DNA of 58,062 bases from an uncultured Oscillospiraceae bacterium (GTDB lineage: Bacteria > Bacillota > Clostridia > Oscillospirales > Oscillospiraceae), in NCBI GenBank assembly GCA_947599925.1, contig CANQFT010000011.1, positions 1 to 58,062 on the forward strand. The letters are read 5' to 3'. The position numbers and the translations under genes were made by a program. Shown one piece after another: positions 47,985 to 55,956 of this stretch. Under the pieces are notes generated by a model. The model saw only the letters and a list, made by a program, of their open reading frames with translations. It made no database searches and had not been told where the DNA came from. The number at the start of each line of letters is the position of its first letter. The stretch's first letter is position 1.

Positions 47985-49127
47985 GTGAGACATGGCCGTA
48001 TGCGTTTCGTATCGCTTCTTTTGGCTGTCTTCCTTGCCGCTGACGTTGCCCTGGCCGCCGACCCTTCCGACGGCGCGTCTCTCCCTCCCTCTGATTGGGC
48101 CGCTGGGGAAGTTGAGCGCGCCTTTTCCCTCGGCCTGATCACGGAGGAGATGCAAGGCGCCTATCAGCGTGAGATGACGCGCCGCGAATTTGCGGAACTG
48201 GCGGTCCGTTTCCTGGGCGCCCAGTACGATTTCTATGGCGCATATGGCTCTGATGACCTGCCGGTCTTTTTGCCGATCTTCCTCGATTCGTCAAAGGGGC
48301 AGAAGGCCGCGGTCTACTCCAAAGAGCAGCTGGCGGAGCTGCTGCCCGCTGAGTTTCCCGAACTCCATGCGCCGGGATCCACTGTGTCGTGGGATACATT
48401 GCTCCACCATATCGCGCCATTTTCTGACGTGGCCGCGGGTACGGGTCTCTATCTCAACACAGCCTTTGTGCTGGGGATCGTCAACGGACGCGGAGATGGG
48501 ACCTTTGGGCCGGAGGACCCCATCACCCGCCAAGAGGCCGCGGCGATGCTGGCGCGCGTGTATAAAATCTATGCCGAAGCCGATTCTACAATGGTTTTAG
48601 ACGACCCATATCTTTCTCTCGCCTTTTCCGATCCTGACGACATCAGCCCATGGGCCCGCCCCGCCGTCGCCCTGCTGGCCAGGGCTCAGGTCATGGAGGG
48701 GATAGGAGAAAAGCGGTTCGCTCCAAACGATTTCTGTACCAGGGAGCAATGTTTCTGCACATTTGTCCGTCTTTTCCAGAATATGCCGGTCAGCCGCGCC
48801 AAGGGGAACGTAGCCCCGTTTGCGTCCTTGGAGGAGGATATTTTGGCTACCCACGGTGGCTTTTTTGTGTCATCTGCTACACTCTACGAAAATGACGCGG
48901 TGTTGCTGACATCCGCCCATTATGGCGGCCTTCCTCACGGGGATCCTTATGATAGATTTTATATTTTTTATAAGACAGGGGGTATGCGAGCTGTATCTGT
49001 ACCCCGCTCGGTAGACCCAAAGGCGCTGCGCATATCTGTCGTGGACAGTGATACGCTTTCTCTCGACACCTCAGCGGACAAATACCAACTTGACCTGCTT
49101 TCCGGAGAACTTGTGAGGCAAGAGTGA
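47985..49127 (+). CDS. Secreted S-layer-homology (SLH) domain protein
   Basis: The protein has 380 residues from GTG 47985 (weak AGGGA site); an ATG at 48000 would give the same signal peptide (MRFVSLLLAVFLAADVALA). It holds three SLH-type units: SDWAAGEVERAFSLGLITEE..MTRREFAELAVRFL, FSDVAAGTGLYLNTAFVLGI..GDGTFGPEDPITRQEAAAML, and FSDPDDISPWARPAVALLAR..NDFCTREQCFCTFVRLF. A beta-rich tail of unknown kind follows. It would sit on the wall surface. Codon GC is lower than the neighbours. Two other SLH proteins are in the window (7-8.6 and 31.4-33 kb), but these carry catalytic domains. Confidence 0.85.
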   Translation: MRHGRMRFVSLLLAVFLAADVALAADPSDGASLPPSDWAAGEVERAFSLGLITEEMQGAYQREMTRREFAELAVRFLGAQYDFYGAYGSDDLPVFLPIFLDSSKGQKAAVYSKEQLAELLPAEFPELHAPGSTVSWDTLLHHIAPFSDVAAGTGLYLNTAFVLGIVNGRGDGTFGPEDPITRQEAAAMLARVYKIYAEADSTMVLDDPYLSLAFSDPDDISPWARPAVALLARAQVMEGIGEKRFAPNDFCTREQCFCTFVRLFQNMPVSRAKGNVAPFASLEEDILATHGGFFVSSATLYENDAVLLTSAHYGGLPHGDPYDRFYIFYKTGGMRAVSVPRSVDPKALRISVVDSDTLSLDTSADKYQLDLLSGELVRQE

Positions 49128-49133
49128 ACAATA

Positions 49134-49169
49134 GGGGCGGGGCGCGTGATGCGCCCCGCCCCTTTCTTT
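49134..49169. terminator. Terminator between the SLH gene and the GT2 gene
   Basis: GGGGCGGGGCGC, loop GTGAT, GCGCCCCGCCCC, followed by TTTCTTT on the plus strand. The convergent GT2 gene ends at 49183. Confidence 0.85.
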
Positions 49170-49182
49170 CTCCGCGCCTTGC

Positions 49183-50202
49183 TCAGTTGAACTTGTAGAT
49201 CCTCTGGGCCAGATGGTAGCCGGGGATGGTGATGAACCTGGGGAAGCCGCCGCACATAGCCAGGGACCGGTAGCGCACCTTGTGGTAGAGCTTGGCGTCC
49301 TTTTCCTTCAGGTAGGCCCACAGCGCGTCCTTCTCCGCCAGCTTCTCCTTGGAGCCGTCCAGCATCAGAAACACAGAGGAGATGGTCATCATCATGGCCA
49401 GATAGCTGAACATATACTTGGCCAGCTTGGGACTGCGGGCCTTGACGTCGTCCAGATCGTGGGCGTCGATGATGATCTTGGTGATCCGCACCTGCTGGTC
49501 CACCCGCCCCACCATCACGCTCTCCTGTACCGACTGGTCGGCCCTGCCGATGAAGTAGCGGTAGAGGTCCAGGTCCATGTAGTAGAGGGTCTTGACAAAG
49601 GGCAGGGGTTGGTAGACAAAGATGTTGTCCACATAGAAAGTGTGCTTGGGCAGCTCCACGCCGCTCTGCCGCAGCATCTCCGTGCGGTAGATCACCGAGT
49701 GCATCAGCAGATACTGGCTCACGCCGAAGCGCCCCACGTCCTTCCAGGTGAACACCTTGCCCACGGGAAAGACGTTTTTGTAGTCCATGACCTTCTGCTT
49801 GCCGTCCTCCACGTGCTCGTAGACATAGTTGGCGATCATCATGTCCAGGGGATGGCCCTTGGACACAAATTCCCGCAGTTTGTCCAGCACCTTGGCCAAA
49901 GCCTCCTCGTCCAGCCAGTCATCGGAGTCCACCACTTTATAATAGACCCCTGTGGCGTTTCGCAGGCCCTGGTTCACCCCCTCGCCGTGGCCGCCGTTTT
50001 CCTGGTGGATGACCCGGACGATGTCCGGATACTCCGCCGCGTAGCGGTCGCAGATGGCGGGGGTGGCGTCCTTGGTGGAGCCGTCGTCCACCAAGATGAT
50101 CTCCACGTCCTCGCCGCCGGAGAGAAGGCTCTGGACACAGTGGTCCATGTAGTCCGCCGAGTTGTAGCAGGGCACGGCGAAGGTGATGAGTTTTTGCGTC
50201 AT
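49183..50202 (-). CDS. GT2-family glycosyltransferase
   Basis: The 339-residue protein starts at 50202, where ATGA overlaps the glf stop. The GT-A fold is clear: ITFAVPCYNSADYMDHCVQS, EIILVDDGSTKDATPAICD, GHGEGVNQGLRNATGVYYKV and VDSDDWLDE holding the DxD metal site. The C-terminal part holds no membrane helix. It is coupled to the UDP-galactopyranose mutase, so transfer of galactofuranose to a wall polysaccharide or glycolipid is the most natural reading, but the acceptor is unknown. Confidence 0.9.
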   Translation of the reverse strand: MTQKLITFAVPCYNSADYMDHCVQSLLSGGEDVEIILVDDGSTKDATPAICDRYAAEYPDIVRVIHQENGGHGEGVNQGLRNATGVYYKVVDSDDWLDEEALAKVLDKLREFVSKGHPLDMMIANYVYEHVEDGKQKVMDYKNVFPVGKVFTWKDVGRFGVSQYLLMHSVIYRTEMLRQSGVELPKHTFYVDNIFVYQPLPFVKTLYYMDLDLYRYFIGRADQSVQESVMVGRVDQQVRITKIIIDAHDLDDVKARSPKLAKYMFSYLAMMMTISSVFLMLDGSKEKLAEKDALWAYLKEKDAKLYHKVRYRSLAMCGGFPRFITIPGYHLAQRIYKFN

Positions 50203-51362
50203 GTGGTCCGCCCCTTTCTTTCGTTCTCCGCCAGATCCAGGGCACGGCCCACGATGGCGTCCATGTTGTAATACTGATACTCGGCCAGGCGGCCCAACAG
50301 CCGCAGGTTGGGATACTCCGCCGCCAGCGCCGCATAGCGGGCGTAGAGGGCCCGGTTCTCGTCGTTGATGATGGCGTAATAGGGCTCCTGTCCGTCCTGG
50401 CCGGTGTATTCCTTGGAGTACTCCTTGACGATGGTGGTCTTTTTGGAGAGGGTCTGGCCCGTCAGGTGCTTGAACTCGGTGATGCGGGTGTAGTCCTGGT
50501 CCACGGTGTAGTTCACCGTGCCGTGGGTCTGGTACCACTCCACGCCGTGGGTCTCGAACACGAAATCCAGCGTGCGGTAGGGCAGCCGGCCAAAGCGCCG
50601 CTCAAAGAGGTCGTCCACCGGGCCCGTGTAGACGATGGGGCCCTTGAATGCCTCGCCGCCCAGCAGGGTGGTGCCCACCTGGGTCAGCGTCAACTGCTGG
50701 GCCGCGTCCGTGTTCAGCCGCAGGGTGATGTTGGGGTGGTCCAGCATCTTTTCAAAAAGGCTGGTGTACCCGTCCTGGGGCATACCCTGATAGGGGTCCT
50801 GGAAATAGCGGTCGTCCCGGGAGATGAACACCGGCACCCGCGCGGTGGTGGCGGGGTCGATGTCCTCCGGCCTCTGGCCCCACTGCTTCATGGTGTAGAC
50901 CTTGAAGATGTTTTCATAGACATAGTCGGCCAGCTCCGCCAGCTCCTTGTCCTCGCTTTGGCGCAACTCCAGAATGGTGACCTTTTTGCCCTCGCCGTAG
51001 GTGTCTGTCAGCTTCTTGGCGAACCGCCCCGCCCTGTCCTCAAAGGCGATGTCCAGACTGGTGAGATTGAAAGGCACCGGCATCAGCTGGCCGTGGACAT
51101 TGGCCACCACCCTGTGCTGATAGTCCCGCCAGGCCGTAAAGCGGCTCAAAAAGTCAAAGACCCTCTTGTCCCTGGTGTGAAAGATGTGGGGGCCGTATTT
51201 GTGTACCAATACCCCGGCGTCGTCGATGTAGTCGTAGGCGTTGCCGCCGATGTGGTCCCGCCGCTCCAGCAGCAGCACCCGCTGTCCGGCCTCAGCCAGC
51301 ACGCGGCTCACCGTTGCCCCGGCAAAACCGGCGCCGACCACCACGGCGTCAAATTGTGCCAT
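50199..51362 (-). CDS. glf: UDP-galactopyranose mutase
   Basis: The flavoenzyme converts UDP-galactopyranose to UDP-galactofuranose. The 387-residue protein opens VVVGAGFAGATVSRVLAEAG (FAD site) with LLERRDHIGGNAYDY, then VHKYGPHIFHTRDKRVFDFL, the conserved GPHIFHT motif, EYSKEYTGQDG and ALYARYAALAAEYPNLRLLG with the terminal FAD-contact GRLAEYQYYNMD. GalF occurs in clostridial surface polysaccharides. A TTGTAA/TATAAT promoter lies upstream and the GT2 overlaps its stop by four bases. Confidence 0.96.
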   Translation of the reverse strand: MAQFDAVVVGAGFAGATVSRVLAEAGQRVLLLERRDHIGGNAYDYIDDAGVLVHKYGPHIFHTRDKRVFDFLSRFTAWRDYQHRVVANVHGQLMPVPFNLTSLDIAFEDRAGRFAKKLTDTYGEGKKVTILELRQSEDKELAELADYVYENIFKVYTMKQWGQRPEDIDPATTARVPVFISRDDRYFQDPYQGMPQDGYTSLFEKMLDHPNITLRLNTDAAQQLTLTQVGTTLLGGEAFKGPIVYTGPVDDLFERRFGRLPYRTLDFVFETHGVEWYQTHGTVNYTVDQDYTRITEFKHLTGQTLSKKTTIVKEYSKEYTGQDGQEPYYAIINDENRALYARYAALAAEYPNLRLLGRLAEYQYYNMDAIVGRALDLAENERKGRTT

Positions 51363-51415
51363 TTCCTCTCACCTGACCTCTTGTGTTGAAATGCTTCTCT
51401 CCATCCTTGGGGACC

Positions 51416-51444
51416 ATTATACCCTTTTCCCCGCCGGATTACAA
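51416..51444 (-). promoter_or_regulatory. Promoter of glf-GT2
   Basis: TTGTAA (51444-51439) and TATAAT (51421-51416) on the minus strand, 17 bases apart. Confidence 0.8.
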
Positions 51445-51477
51445 GGAAAATTTTACCAAATACCGCCCTTTGCCCCG

Positions 51478-51506
51478 AAAAAGAGCCGGGGCCCAAGGCC
51501 CCGGCT
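51478..51506 (-). terminator. Terminator after hpf
   Basis: Minus strand GCCGGGGCC, loop TTG, GGCCCCGGC, then TCTTTTT. It stands at the inner edge of the repeat copy, about 63 bases past the hpf stop. Confidence 0.8.
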
Positions 51507-51571
51507 GAGACTGTCAAAGAAGCGGCGCGGAGTCCCGCGACCATCGGCGCGAAAGACTTATAGAAAATTTT
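51507..51571. repeat. Dispersed intergenic repeat, short copy C
   Basis: CTGAGACTGTCAAAGAAGC.. and GGCGCGAAAGACTTATAGAAAATTTT follow the left part of copy A (8746-8810) with a few changes and a different middle. The right end runs into the hpf stop codon, as if the element had entered the 3' end of that gene. Confidence 0.6.
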
Positions 51572-52109
51572 AGTCCGCCTGGTCCTGGATCAGACCGTAC
51601 CCGCCGTCGGCCCGCTTGTAGACCACGGAGAAGGCGCTGCCCTGGTCCACGTCCCGGAAGGCGAAGAACGCGTGGTCCAGCAGGTTCATCTGAAGCACGG
51701 CCTCCTCGGCGGTCATGGGCTTCAAGGGGAAGCGCTTGGTCCGCACGATGGTCAGCTCATCCTCCGCCTCCTCCGGCGCGAAGGAGGTGGGCTCCTCGGC
51801 GACCTTAAAGGCGTCCTGGCGCAGCCGCTTCTCCAGCCGGGCCTTGTTCTTGCGGATCTGGCGCTCCACCGAGGCGACGGCGGCGTCGATGGTGGCGAAC
51901 ATATCGGAGGTGGACTCAGACACCCGGATGATGGTCCCGCCGGAGCGGATGGTCAACTCCACCTGATTCTGGCCCTTGTGGACGCTAAAGACCAGATTGG
52001 CCTCCGTGTCCTGCTTGAAGTAGCGCTCCAGCTTTCCCACCTTCTTCTCCGCGTAGGCGTGGACGCTGGCCGGAAGATTGACCTTCTTGTCGGTGTAGGT
52101 GAACTTCAT
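51570..52109 (-). CDS. hpf: Long-form hibernation-promoting factor
   Basis: The 179-residue protein has the N-terminal HPF/RaiA domain (KFTYTDKKVNLPASVHAYAEKKVGKLERYF, LVFSVHKGQNQVELTIRSGG, MFATIDAAVASVERQIRKNK). An acidic linker follows, then the C-terminal dimerisation domain (TIVRTKRFPLKPMTAEEAVLQMNLLDHAFFAFR) that pairs ribosomes into 100S dimers. It protects idle ribosomes. No clear sigma-A promoter is visible in the 99 bases upstream, and no raiA-type structured RNA. Confidence 0.95.
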   Translation of the reverse strand: MKFTYTDKKVNLPASVHAYAEKKVGKLERYFKQDTEANLVFSVHKGQNQVELTIRSGGTIIRVSESTSDMFATIDAAVASVERQIRKNKARLEKRLRQDAFKVAEEPTSFAPEEAEDELTIVRTKRFPLKPMTAEEAVLQMNLLDHAFFAFRDVDQGSAFSVVYKRADGGYGLIQDQAD

Positions 52110-52208
52110 GGTCCGTCAACTCCTTTGTGATAGCCTGGGGGATCTCTCCCTTGCCATCAGCATACCACACATGACCAAAAAAGTCACGTCTTTTTTGGAA
52201 GTTTTTGT

Positions 52209-53051
52209 TCAAATTTCCCCGGAGGCGTGGCGGGTCACATGACAGCCCATGTTCACCGCGCAGGGCAGCCCGGCGATGTGGGTGGGCCGGGGCTCGATGG
52301 CCACCGCCAGGGCGGTGGCGGCGCCGCCAAACCCCTGGGGCCCAATGTCCAGGGCGTTGAGCCGCTCCAGGATACGCCCCTCCATGTCCGCGTAGTATTC
52401 GTCTGGATTATGTAAACTTACCGGCCGGCACAGCGCCTCCTTGGCGGCCAGGGCGCAGCTCTCCAGGTCCCCGCCCAGGCCCACGCCCACCACCACCGGC
52501 GGGCAGGGGTTGGAGCCCGCCTGCCGGACGCAGTCCACCACGAAGTCCTCAATGTCCCGCTGGGTGGCGGCGGGGGTGAACATCCGCAACCGGCTCATAT
52601 TCTCGCTGCCAAAGCCCTTGGGCGCCACAGTGACCAGCACCCTGTCTCCGGGGACCAGCCGCAGGTGGAGCACCGCGGGGGTGTTGTCCCCGGTGTTGAC
52701 CCGGCGCAGGGGATCGGCCACCACCGAACAGCGCAGATAGCCCTGGGTATAGCCCTGGGCGACGCCGGCGTTCACCGCCTCCTCCACGCCGCCGCCCACG
52801 AAGTGGACCTCCTGCCCCACCGTCAAAAACACCACCGCCATGCCCGTGTCCTGGCAGATGGGCAGGCCCCGCTCTCCGGCAAAGGTGAAGTTGGCCTCCA
52901 TATCGCCCAAAATAGCCCTGGCCAGGGGCTTCTCCTCCGTCCGCTCCGCGTCCAGGATCCGCTCCCGGAGGTCTTGCGGCAGCTGGGTGTTGGCCTCCAC
53001 GCACAGCCGTGCCACCAGCCCCGTCAGCTCTCTCACATCCACCTCTCGCAT
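52209..53051 (-). CDS. Class I fumarate hydratase/tartrate dehydratase, alpha-type subunit
   Basis: The 280-residue protein has the FumA/TtdA N-terminal domain: VDVRELTGLVARLCVEAN, RGLPICQDTGMAVVFL (first cluster Cys), GSNPCPPVVVGVGLGGDLES (second Cys) and LPCAVNMGCHVTRHA (third Cys). The three Cys hold a 4Fe-4S cluster that removes water from fumarate-type acids. The beta subunit normally follows directly; here hpf comes next, so the partner is elsewhere or absent. The ATG overlaps the amidohydrolase stop (TGATG), tying it to that gene. A substrate other than fumarate or tartrate is possible. Confidence 0.88.
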   Translation of the reverse strand: MREVDVRELTGLVARLCVEANTQLPQDLRERILDAERTEEKPLARAILGDMEANFTFAGERGLPICQDTGMAVVFLTVGQEVHFVGGGVEEAVNAGVAQGYTQGYLRCSVVADPLRRVNTGDNTPAVLHLRLVPGDRVLVTVAPKGFGSENMSRLRMFTPAATQRDIEDFVVDCVRQAGSNPCPPVVVGVGLGGDLESCALAAKEALCRPVSLHNPDEYYADMEGRILERLNALDIGPQGFGGAATALAVAIEPRPTHIAGLPCAVNMGCHVTRHASGEI

Positions 53052-54187
53052 CAGATCACCCGCCTTCCGCCCAATATCACGGCCCTGGGCGCGTCCGCGG
53101 CGGAGAACAGTCCGCCGGGCGTCACCACGATGTCCGCCTCCTTGCCCGCCGTCAGCGACCCCAGCCGGTCCCCAAGGCCCAGTATCTCCGCCGGGCACAG
53201 TGTGATGGCGGCCAGCGCCTCTTCCGGGCCGAGCCCGCCCCGCACCGCCAGTCCCGCGCACAGGGGCAGATACTGGATGGGGACCTCCGGATGGTCGGTG
53301 CAGATAGCCACCTTCACCCCCGCTCGCCACAGCGCGGCGGGGGTCTCCAGCGTGGCGTTTGCCAGTTCCGGCTTGGAGCGGTCGGTGAGACTGGGCCCGG
53401 TGATCACCGGCGTCCCCGCGCGGGCGATGGCCTCAGGGATCAAGTGCCCCTCCGTGCCGTGGACCAGCACCAGTTCCAGGTCAAACTCCCGCGCCAGACG
53501 CAGGGCGGTGGCGATGTCGTCTGCCCGGTGGACGTGGAAGTGTACCGGCAGTTCCCGTCGCACAACGGGGACCAGCGCCTCCAGCTTCGCGTCGTACTCC
53601 CCCTCTCCCCTCTGCCGCTTGGCGGCGTAGGCCCTGGCCCTTTCCAGCGCGCCGCGGATGATGGCGGCGGTGGCCATGCGCGTGGTGGGGCCCTCCTTGC
53701 GCTGGCGGTAGACGCCCTTGGGGTTCTCCCCAGTGGCCATCTTCATGGCCACCGGCGCGCGGACCACCATATCGTCCGCCACCTTGCCCCAGGTCTTGAC
53801 GCACAGCATCTGCCCGCCGATGGGGTTGGCCGAGCCGGGGCCTGTGACCACCGTCGTCACCCCTCCGGCCAGCGCCTCGCCAAAACAGCGGTCCAGCGGA
53901 TTCAGGGCGTCCAGGGCCCGGAGCTGGGGCGTGACCGGGTCGGTGCCCTCGTTGCCGTCCTCCCCCTCAAGGCCCAGACCGTCCCCAAAGACGCCCAGAT
54001 GGCAGTGGGCGTCGATATAGCCCGGCGTCACGTGGCCGCCCTGGGCGTCCAGCGCCTCGCCCATATCCCCGTCCGGCAGGGCCTCCATAGGCCCCACCGC
54101 CGTGATCCGCCCGCCGTCCCAGGCCACAAAGCCCCGCGGGATGACCGGTCCGTCCACTGTGTGGACAACGCCGTTTACGATGACCAT
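53051..54187 (-). CDS. Metal-dependent amidohydrolase
   Basis: The 378-residue protein has MVIVNGVVHTVDGPVIPRGF, HVTPGYIDAHCHLGVFGDGL with the metal His pair, a helical insertion, PVHFHVHRADDIATALRLAR, LVLVHGTEGHLIPEAI, VAICTDHPEVPIQYLPL with the final Asp, and SLTAGKEADIVVT. This is the imidazolonepropionase/dihydroorotase-like branch of amidohydrolases often called YP_ amidohydrolase of Firmicutes; substrate unknown. GAGGAGAGG lies before the ATG. A structured leader and promoter precede it, and the fumarase-type gene is coupled at its stop. Confidence 0.9.
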   Translation of the reverse strand: MVIVNGVVHTVDGPVIPRGFVAWDGGRITAVGPMEALPDGDMGEALDAQGGHVTPGYIDAHCHLGVFGDGLGLEGEDGNEGTDPVTPQLRALDALNPLDRCFGEALAGGVTTVVTGPGSANPIGGQMLCVKTWGKVADDMVVRAPVAMKMATGENPKGVYRQRKEGPTTRMATAAIIRGALERARAYAAKRQRGEGEYDAKLEALVPVVRRELPVHFHVHRADDIATALRLAREFDLELVLVHGTEGHLIPEAIARAGTPVITGPSLTDRSKPELANATLETPAALWRAGVKVAICTDHPEVPIQYLPLCAGLAVRGGLGPEEALAAITLCPAEILGLGDRLGSLTAGKEADIVVTPGGLFSAADAPRAVILGGRRVI

Positions 54188-54368
54188 ATCCCTCTCCTCC
54201 TCGACCGCTTTCCCCTGACTTTTCCCTCCAAGGCGTGGTACACTGCTCCCATGGGTCCTGTGACCCACGTTCATTCCATTCTCCCATTTGGAGGCGCCGC
54301 CTCCATCGGGCGTGGTCCCCAGGGGCCACGCTCCTTTTTATTGTAGCAAAAAAACAGGGAGAGGACAA
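54188..54368 (-). promoter_or_regulatory. Promoter and structured 5' leader of the amidohydrolase-dehydratase operon
   Basis: TTGTCC (54368-54363) and TACAAT (54345-54340), 17 bases apart, put the transcript start near 54333 and a leader of about 145 bases. It holds GCGTGGCCCC with a local partner GGGACCACGC, a GGAGGC/GCCTCC hairpin, GGGTC/GGACCC, and a second TACCACGCC near the ribosome site that could pair with the same GCGTGG. Such alternative pairing is typical of switching leaders. No known riboswitch class fits. Confidence 0.5.
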
Positions 54369-54379
54369 GCCTCTCCCTG
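54348..54379 (-). terminator. Terminator after the S1-domain gene
   Basis: Minus strand CAGGGAGAGG, loop CTTGT, CCTCTCCCTG, then seven T. Its loop overlaps the -35 box of the next operon. Confidence 0.9.
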
Positions 54380-54390
54380 GACCAGCCGTG

Positions 54391-54831
54391 TTATCTTCCC
54401 CGGCCGCCACCGCCACGGCGGGTGTTGCGGCGGTCTGCGGCCCGGATCTCCGACAGCTTGGAGTCGCTCTGCTGCATAAACTGCTTCAAGCGGTCCTCAA
54501 ACGAGGTCGGCGCGGCGGGCGCGGCCTTGGGCGTGTAGCCCGAACCGCCGGCGCGGGGACCGGACTGACCGCCGGTCCCTGCCGGACGGGGCGGCGGCGC
54601 CATGGCCTTTTTGATGGAGAGGTTGATGCGGCCCGCTTCGTCGATGCCGATGACCTTCACCCTCACGTCCTGGCCCACGCTCAGATGCTCCGATACCTCA
54701 TTGACATAGGCGTAGGCGATCTCCGAGATATGTACCAGTCCCGACTTTCCTCCTGGCAGGGAGACAAAGGCCCCAAACTTGGTGATGCCCGTCACCTTGC
54801 CCTCTACGATAGAACCCACTCCAAACTCCAT
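54391..54831 (-). CDS. S1 RNA-binding domain protein (YabR-like)
   Basis: The 146-residue protein has one S1 domain (residues 1-75: GSIVEGKVTGITKFGAFVSL, GKSGLVHISEIAYAYVNEVS, GQDVRVKVIGIDEAGRINLS). A Pro/Gly-rich linker and a basic Arg/Gly tail (RRNTRRGGGGRGR) follow. This matches YabR of Bacillus and general stress protein 13, which bind RNA or ribosomes. It is the last gene of the yabP-yabQ-divIC-S1 unit, 45 bases after divIC, and is followed by a strong terminator. Confidence 0.93.
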   Translation of the reverse strand: MEFGVGSIVEGKVTGITKFGAFVSLPGGKSGLVHISEIAYAYVNEVSEHLSVGQDVRVKVIGIDEAGRINLSIKKAMAPPPRPAGTGGQSGPRAGGSGYTPKAAPAAPTSFEDRLKQFMQQSDSKLSEIRAADRRNTRRGGGGRGR

Positions 54832-54876
54832 ACGTTCTAACTGATCCTCTCTCCCAAAGAATTTTCCCGGTCCGGT

Positions 54877-55155
54877 TCAGTTGCCGCTGTCATAAAAGAC
54901 GATCTCGCCCGGGGCCACATACCCCAGCCGCTCCCGCGCTACGGCGGCGATGCGCTCAGGGTCGTCCTTTTGGGCGATGGCGGCGGAGAGGGCCTCGTTT
55001 TCCTGCCGCACCCTCTCGTTTTGCCGCTCCTGAACGGTCTTTTGTGCGGCCAGAGCCCGCAGCTCGCTGCGGAGGTTGAGGTAGGTGGTCAGGGTGGCGA
55101 CCAGCAGAATGAGGATCAGGAGCTTGGTCAGCATCCCCGCCCGCTTCATTCTCAT
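54877..55155 (-). CDS. divIC: FtsB/DivIC-family septum formation initiator
   Basis: The 92-residue protein has a short basic N-terminus, one membrane helix (LLILILLVATLTTYLNL), an extracytoplasmic coiled coil (LAAQKTVQERQNERVRQENE) and the C-terminal motif ERIAAVARERLGYVAPGEIV, characteristic of DivIC/FtsB. It joins FtsL and FtsQ/DivIB at the divisome. I take the ATG at 55155; the following ATG (third codon, 55149) is also usable. Its 5' 200 bases are overlapped in another frame by the end of yabQ. Confidence 0.92.
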   Translation of the reverse strand: MRMKRAGMLTKLLILILLVATLTTYLNLRSELRALAAQKTVQERQNERVRQENEALSAAIAQKDDPERIAAVARERLGYVAPGEIVFYDSGN

Positions 55156-55666
55156 ACCAGCCTCGGCCCCCTCTCTCTCGTCTCTTCTCCCGCGGTTTTC
55201 TGAACCTGGACCCAAGTTGCCTCATTATTGTAAACCAACTTCCACAAAAAGAAAAGTGTTTTTTGCAAAATTTCCAAAATTTTTTTGCCTGACGGCCCAG
55301 AAACCGCCACGGCGCCGCCAGCAGTCCCCACAAAAACCCGCCCAGGCGGAACAAAAGCCCCTCCGCCCACCGCACCAGGGGACTGCACACGGCGAAGTAA
55401 ACGGCCGCCCCCAGCGCTCCGGCGCACAGGGCGTAGACCTCCACTCTGCCCTTGGTGACCGCCAGGGTGTAGCCCATAAACGCGGCGCAGACGGCGCACC
55501 AGAACAGGCTGTCCACCACCGCCGCCCACACCCGGCTGCCCCGGCCCAGGCGAAACAGCCGCAGCAGATCGTAAAAGGCCCCCGCGCACGCCCCCAGGCA
55601 CAGCGCCCAGCCAAAGGCGGCGGCCTGGACCACCGGCACGTTGCCCAGGGCCTCCTCCGGCGTCAT
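54956..55666 (-). CDS. yabQ: YabQ-like spore cortex biosynthesis protein, with overlong 3' end
   Basis: The start overlaps the yabP stop (ATGA). Residues 1-150 have the YabQ pattern of several membrane helices (AFGWALCLGACAGAFYDLLR, WAAVVDSLFWCAVCAAFMGY, YALCAGALGAAVYFAVCSPL) and a basic tail (RQAKKFWKFCKKHFSFCGSW). After about residue 170 the frame runs on for some 66 residues across divIC with Gly/Arg/Pro-rich sequence that looks non-coding. Another frame ends precisely on the divIC ATG as ATGA. YabQ is needed for the spore cortex. The natural C-terminus is probably near residue 170; a lost stop or a frameshift could explain the overrun. Confidence 0.82.
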   Translation of the reverse strand: MTPEEALGNVPVVQAAAFGWALCLGACAGAFYDLLRLFRLGRGSRVWAAVVDSLFWCAVCAAFMGYTLAVTKGRVEVYALCAGALGAAVYFAVCSPLVRWAEGLLFRLGGFLWGLLAAPWRFLGRQAKKFWKFCKKHFSFCGSWFTIMRQLGSRFRKPREKRRERGGRGWYENEAGGDADQAPDPHSAGRHPDHLPQPPQRAAGSGRTKDRSGAAKREGAAGKRGPLRRHRPKGRP

Positions 55667-55938
55667 CGAAACAGTCGGCTCAGCAGACCGCCCCGGTCCT
55701 CCGGCGCGTCCTCGTAGCTCAGGGCGTCCACCGTGCCGTCCACCTTCAGCGCGCCCCCCTCCAGACTCAGCGTGCCGATGTGGAGCCCCTGGCCCCGGAC
55801 GGTGAGCTCCCCGCGACTGGTTGACATAATAATTGTGTTCTCGTCAAAGCTCTCCACCTCCTCCACGCCTGTGATCTCCAGCCGGTCCCTGTCCAACAGC
55901 GTGACCTTGTGGCCGCCCAGCGGCAACGTGTTTTCCAT
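55663..55938 (-). CDS. yabP: Sporulation protein YabP
   Basis: The 91-residue YabP protein has LPLGGHKVTLLDRDRLEITG, VEEVESFDENTIIMSTSRGE, LTVRGQGLHIGTLSLEGGAL, the beta-sheet fold shared with YqfC. In Bacillus it is made in the mother cell under sigma-E and is needed for spore cortex formation with YabQ. A sigma-E-like arrangement, TCATATTT, 13 bases, CATAGTCT, lies just before the gene, in keeping with that. It overlaps yabQ by four bases. The four-gene order matches Bacillus. Confidence 0.93.
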   Translation of the reverse strand: MENTLPLGGHKVTLLDRDRLEITGVEEVESFDENTIIMSTSRGELTVRGQGLHIGTLSLEGGALKVDGTVDALSYEDAPEDRGGLLSRLFR

Positions 55939-55956
55939 GGCGCTCTCCCCTTTCCC

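Noticed and set aside
52110-52208. raiA-type structured non-coding RNA upstream of hpf
   Set aside because: Only 99 bases lie between the genes and the conserved features of that large RNA are not seen.
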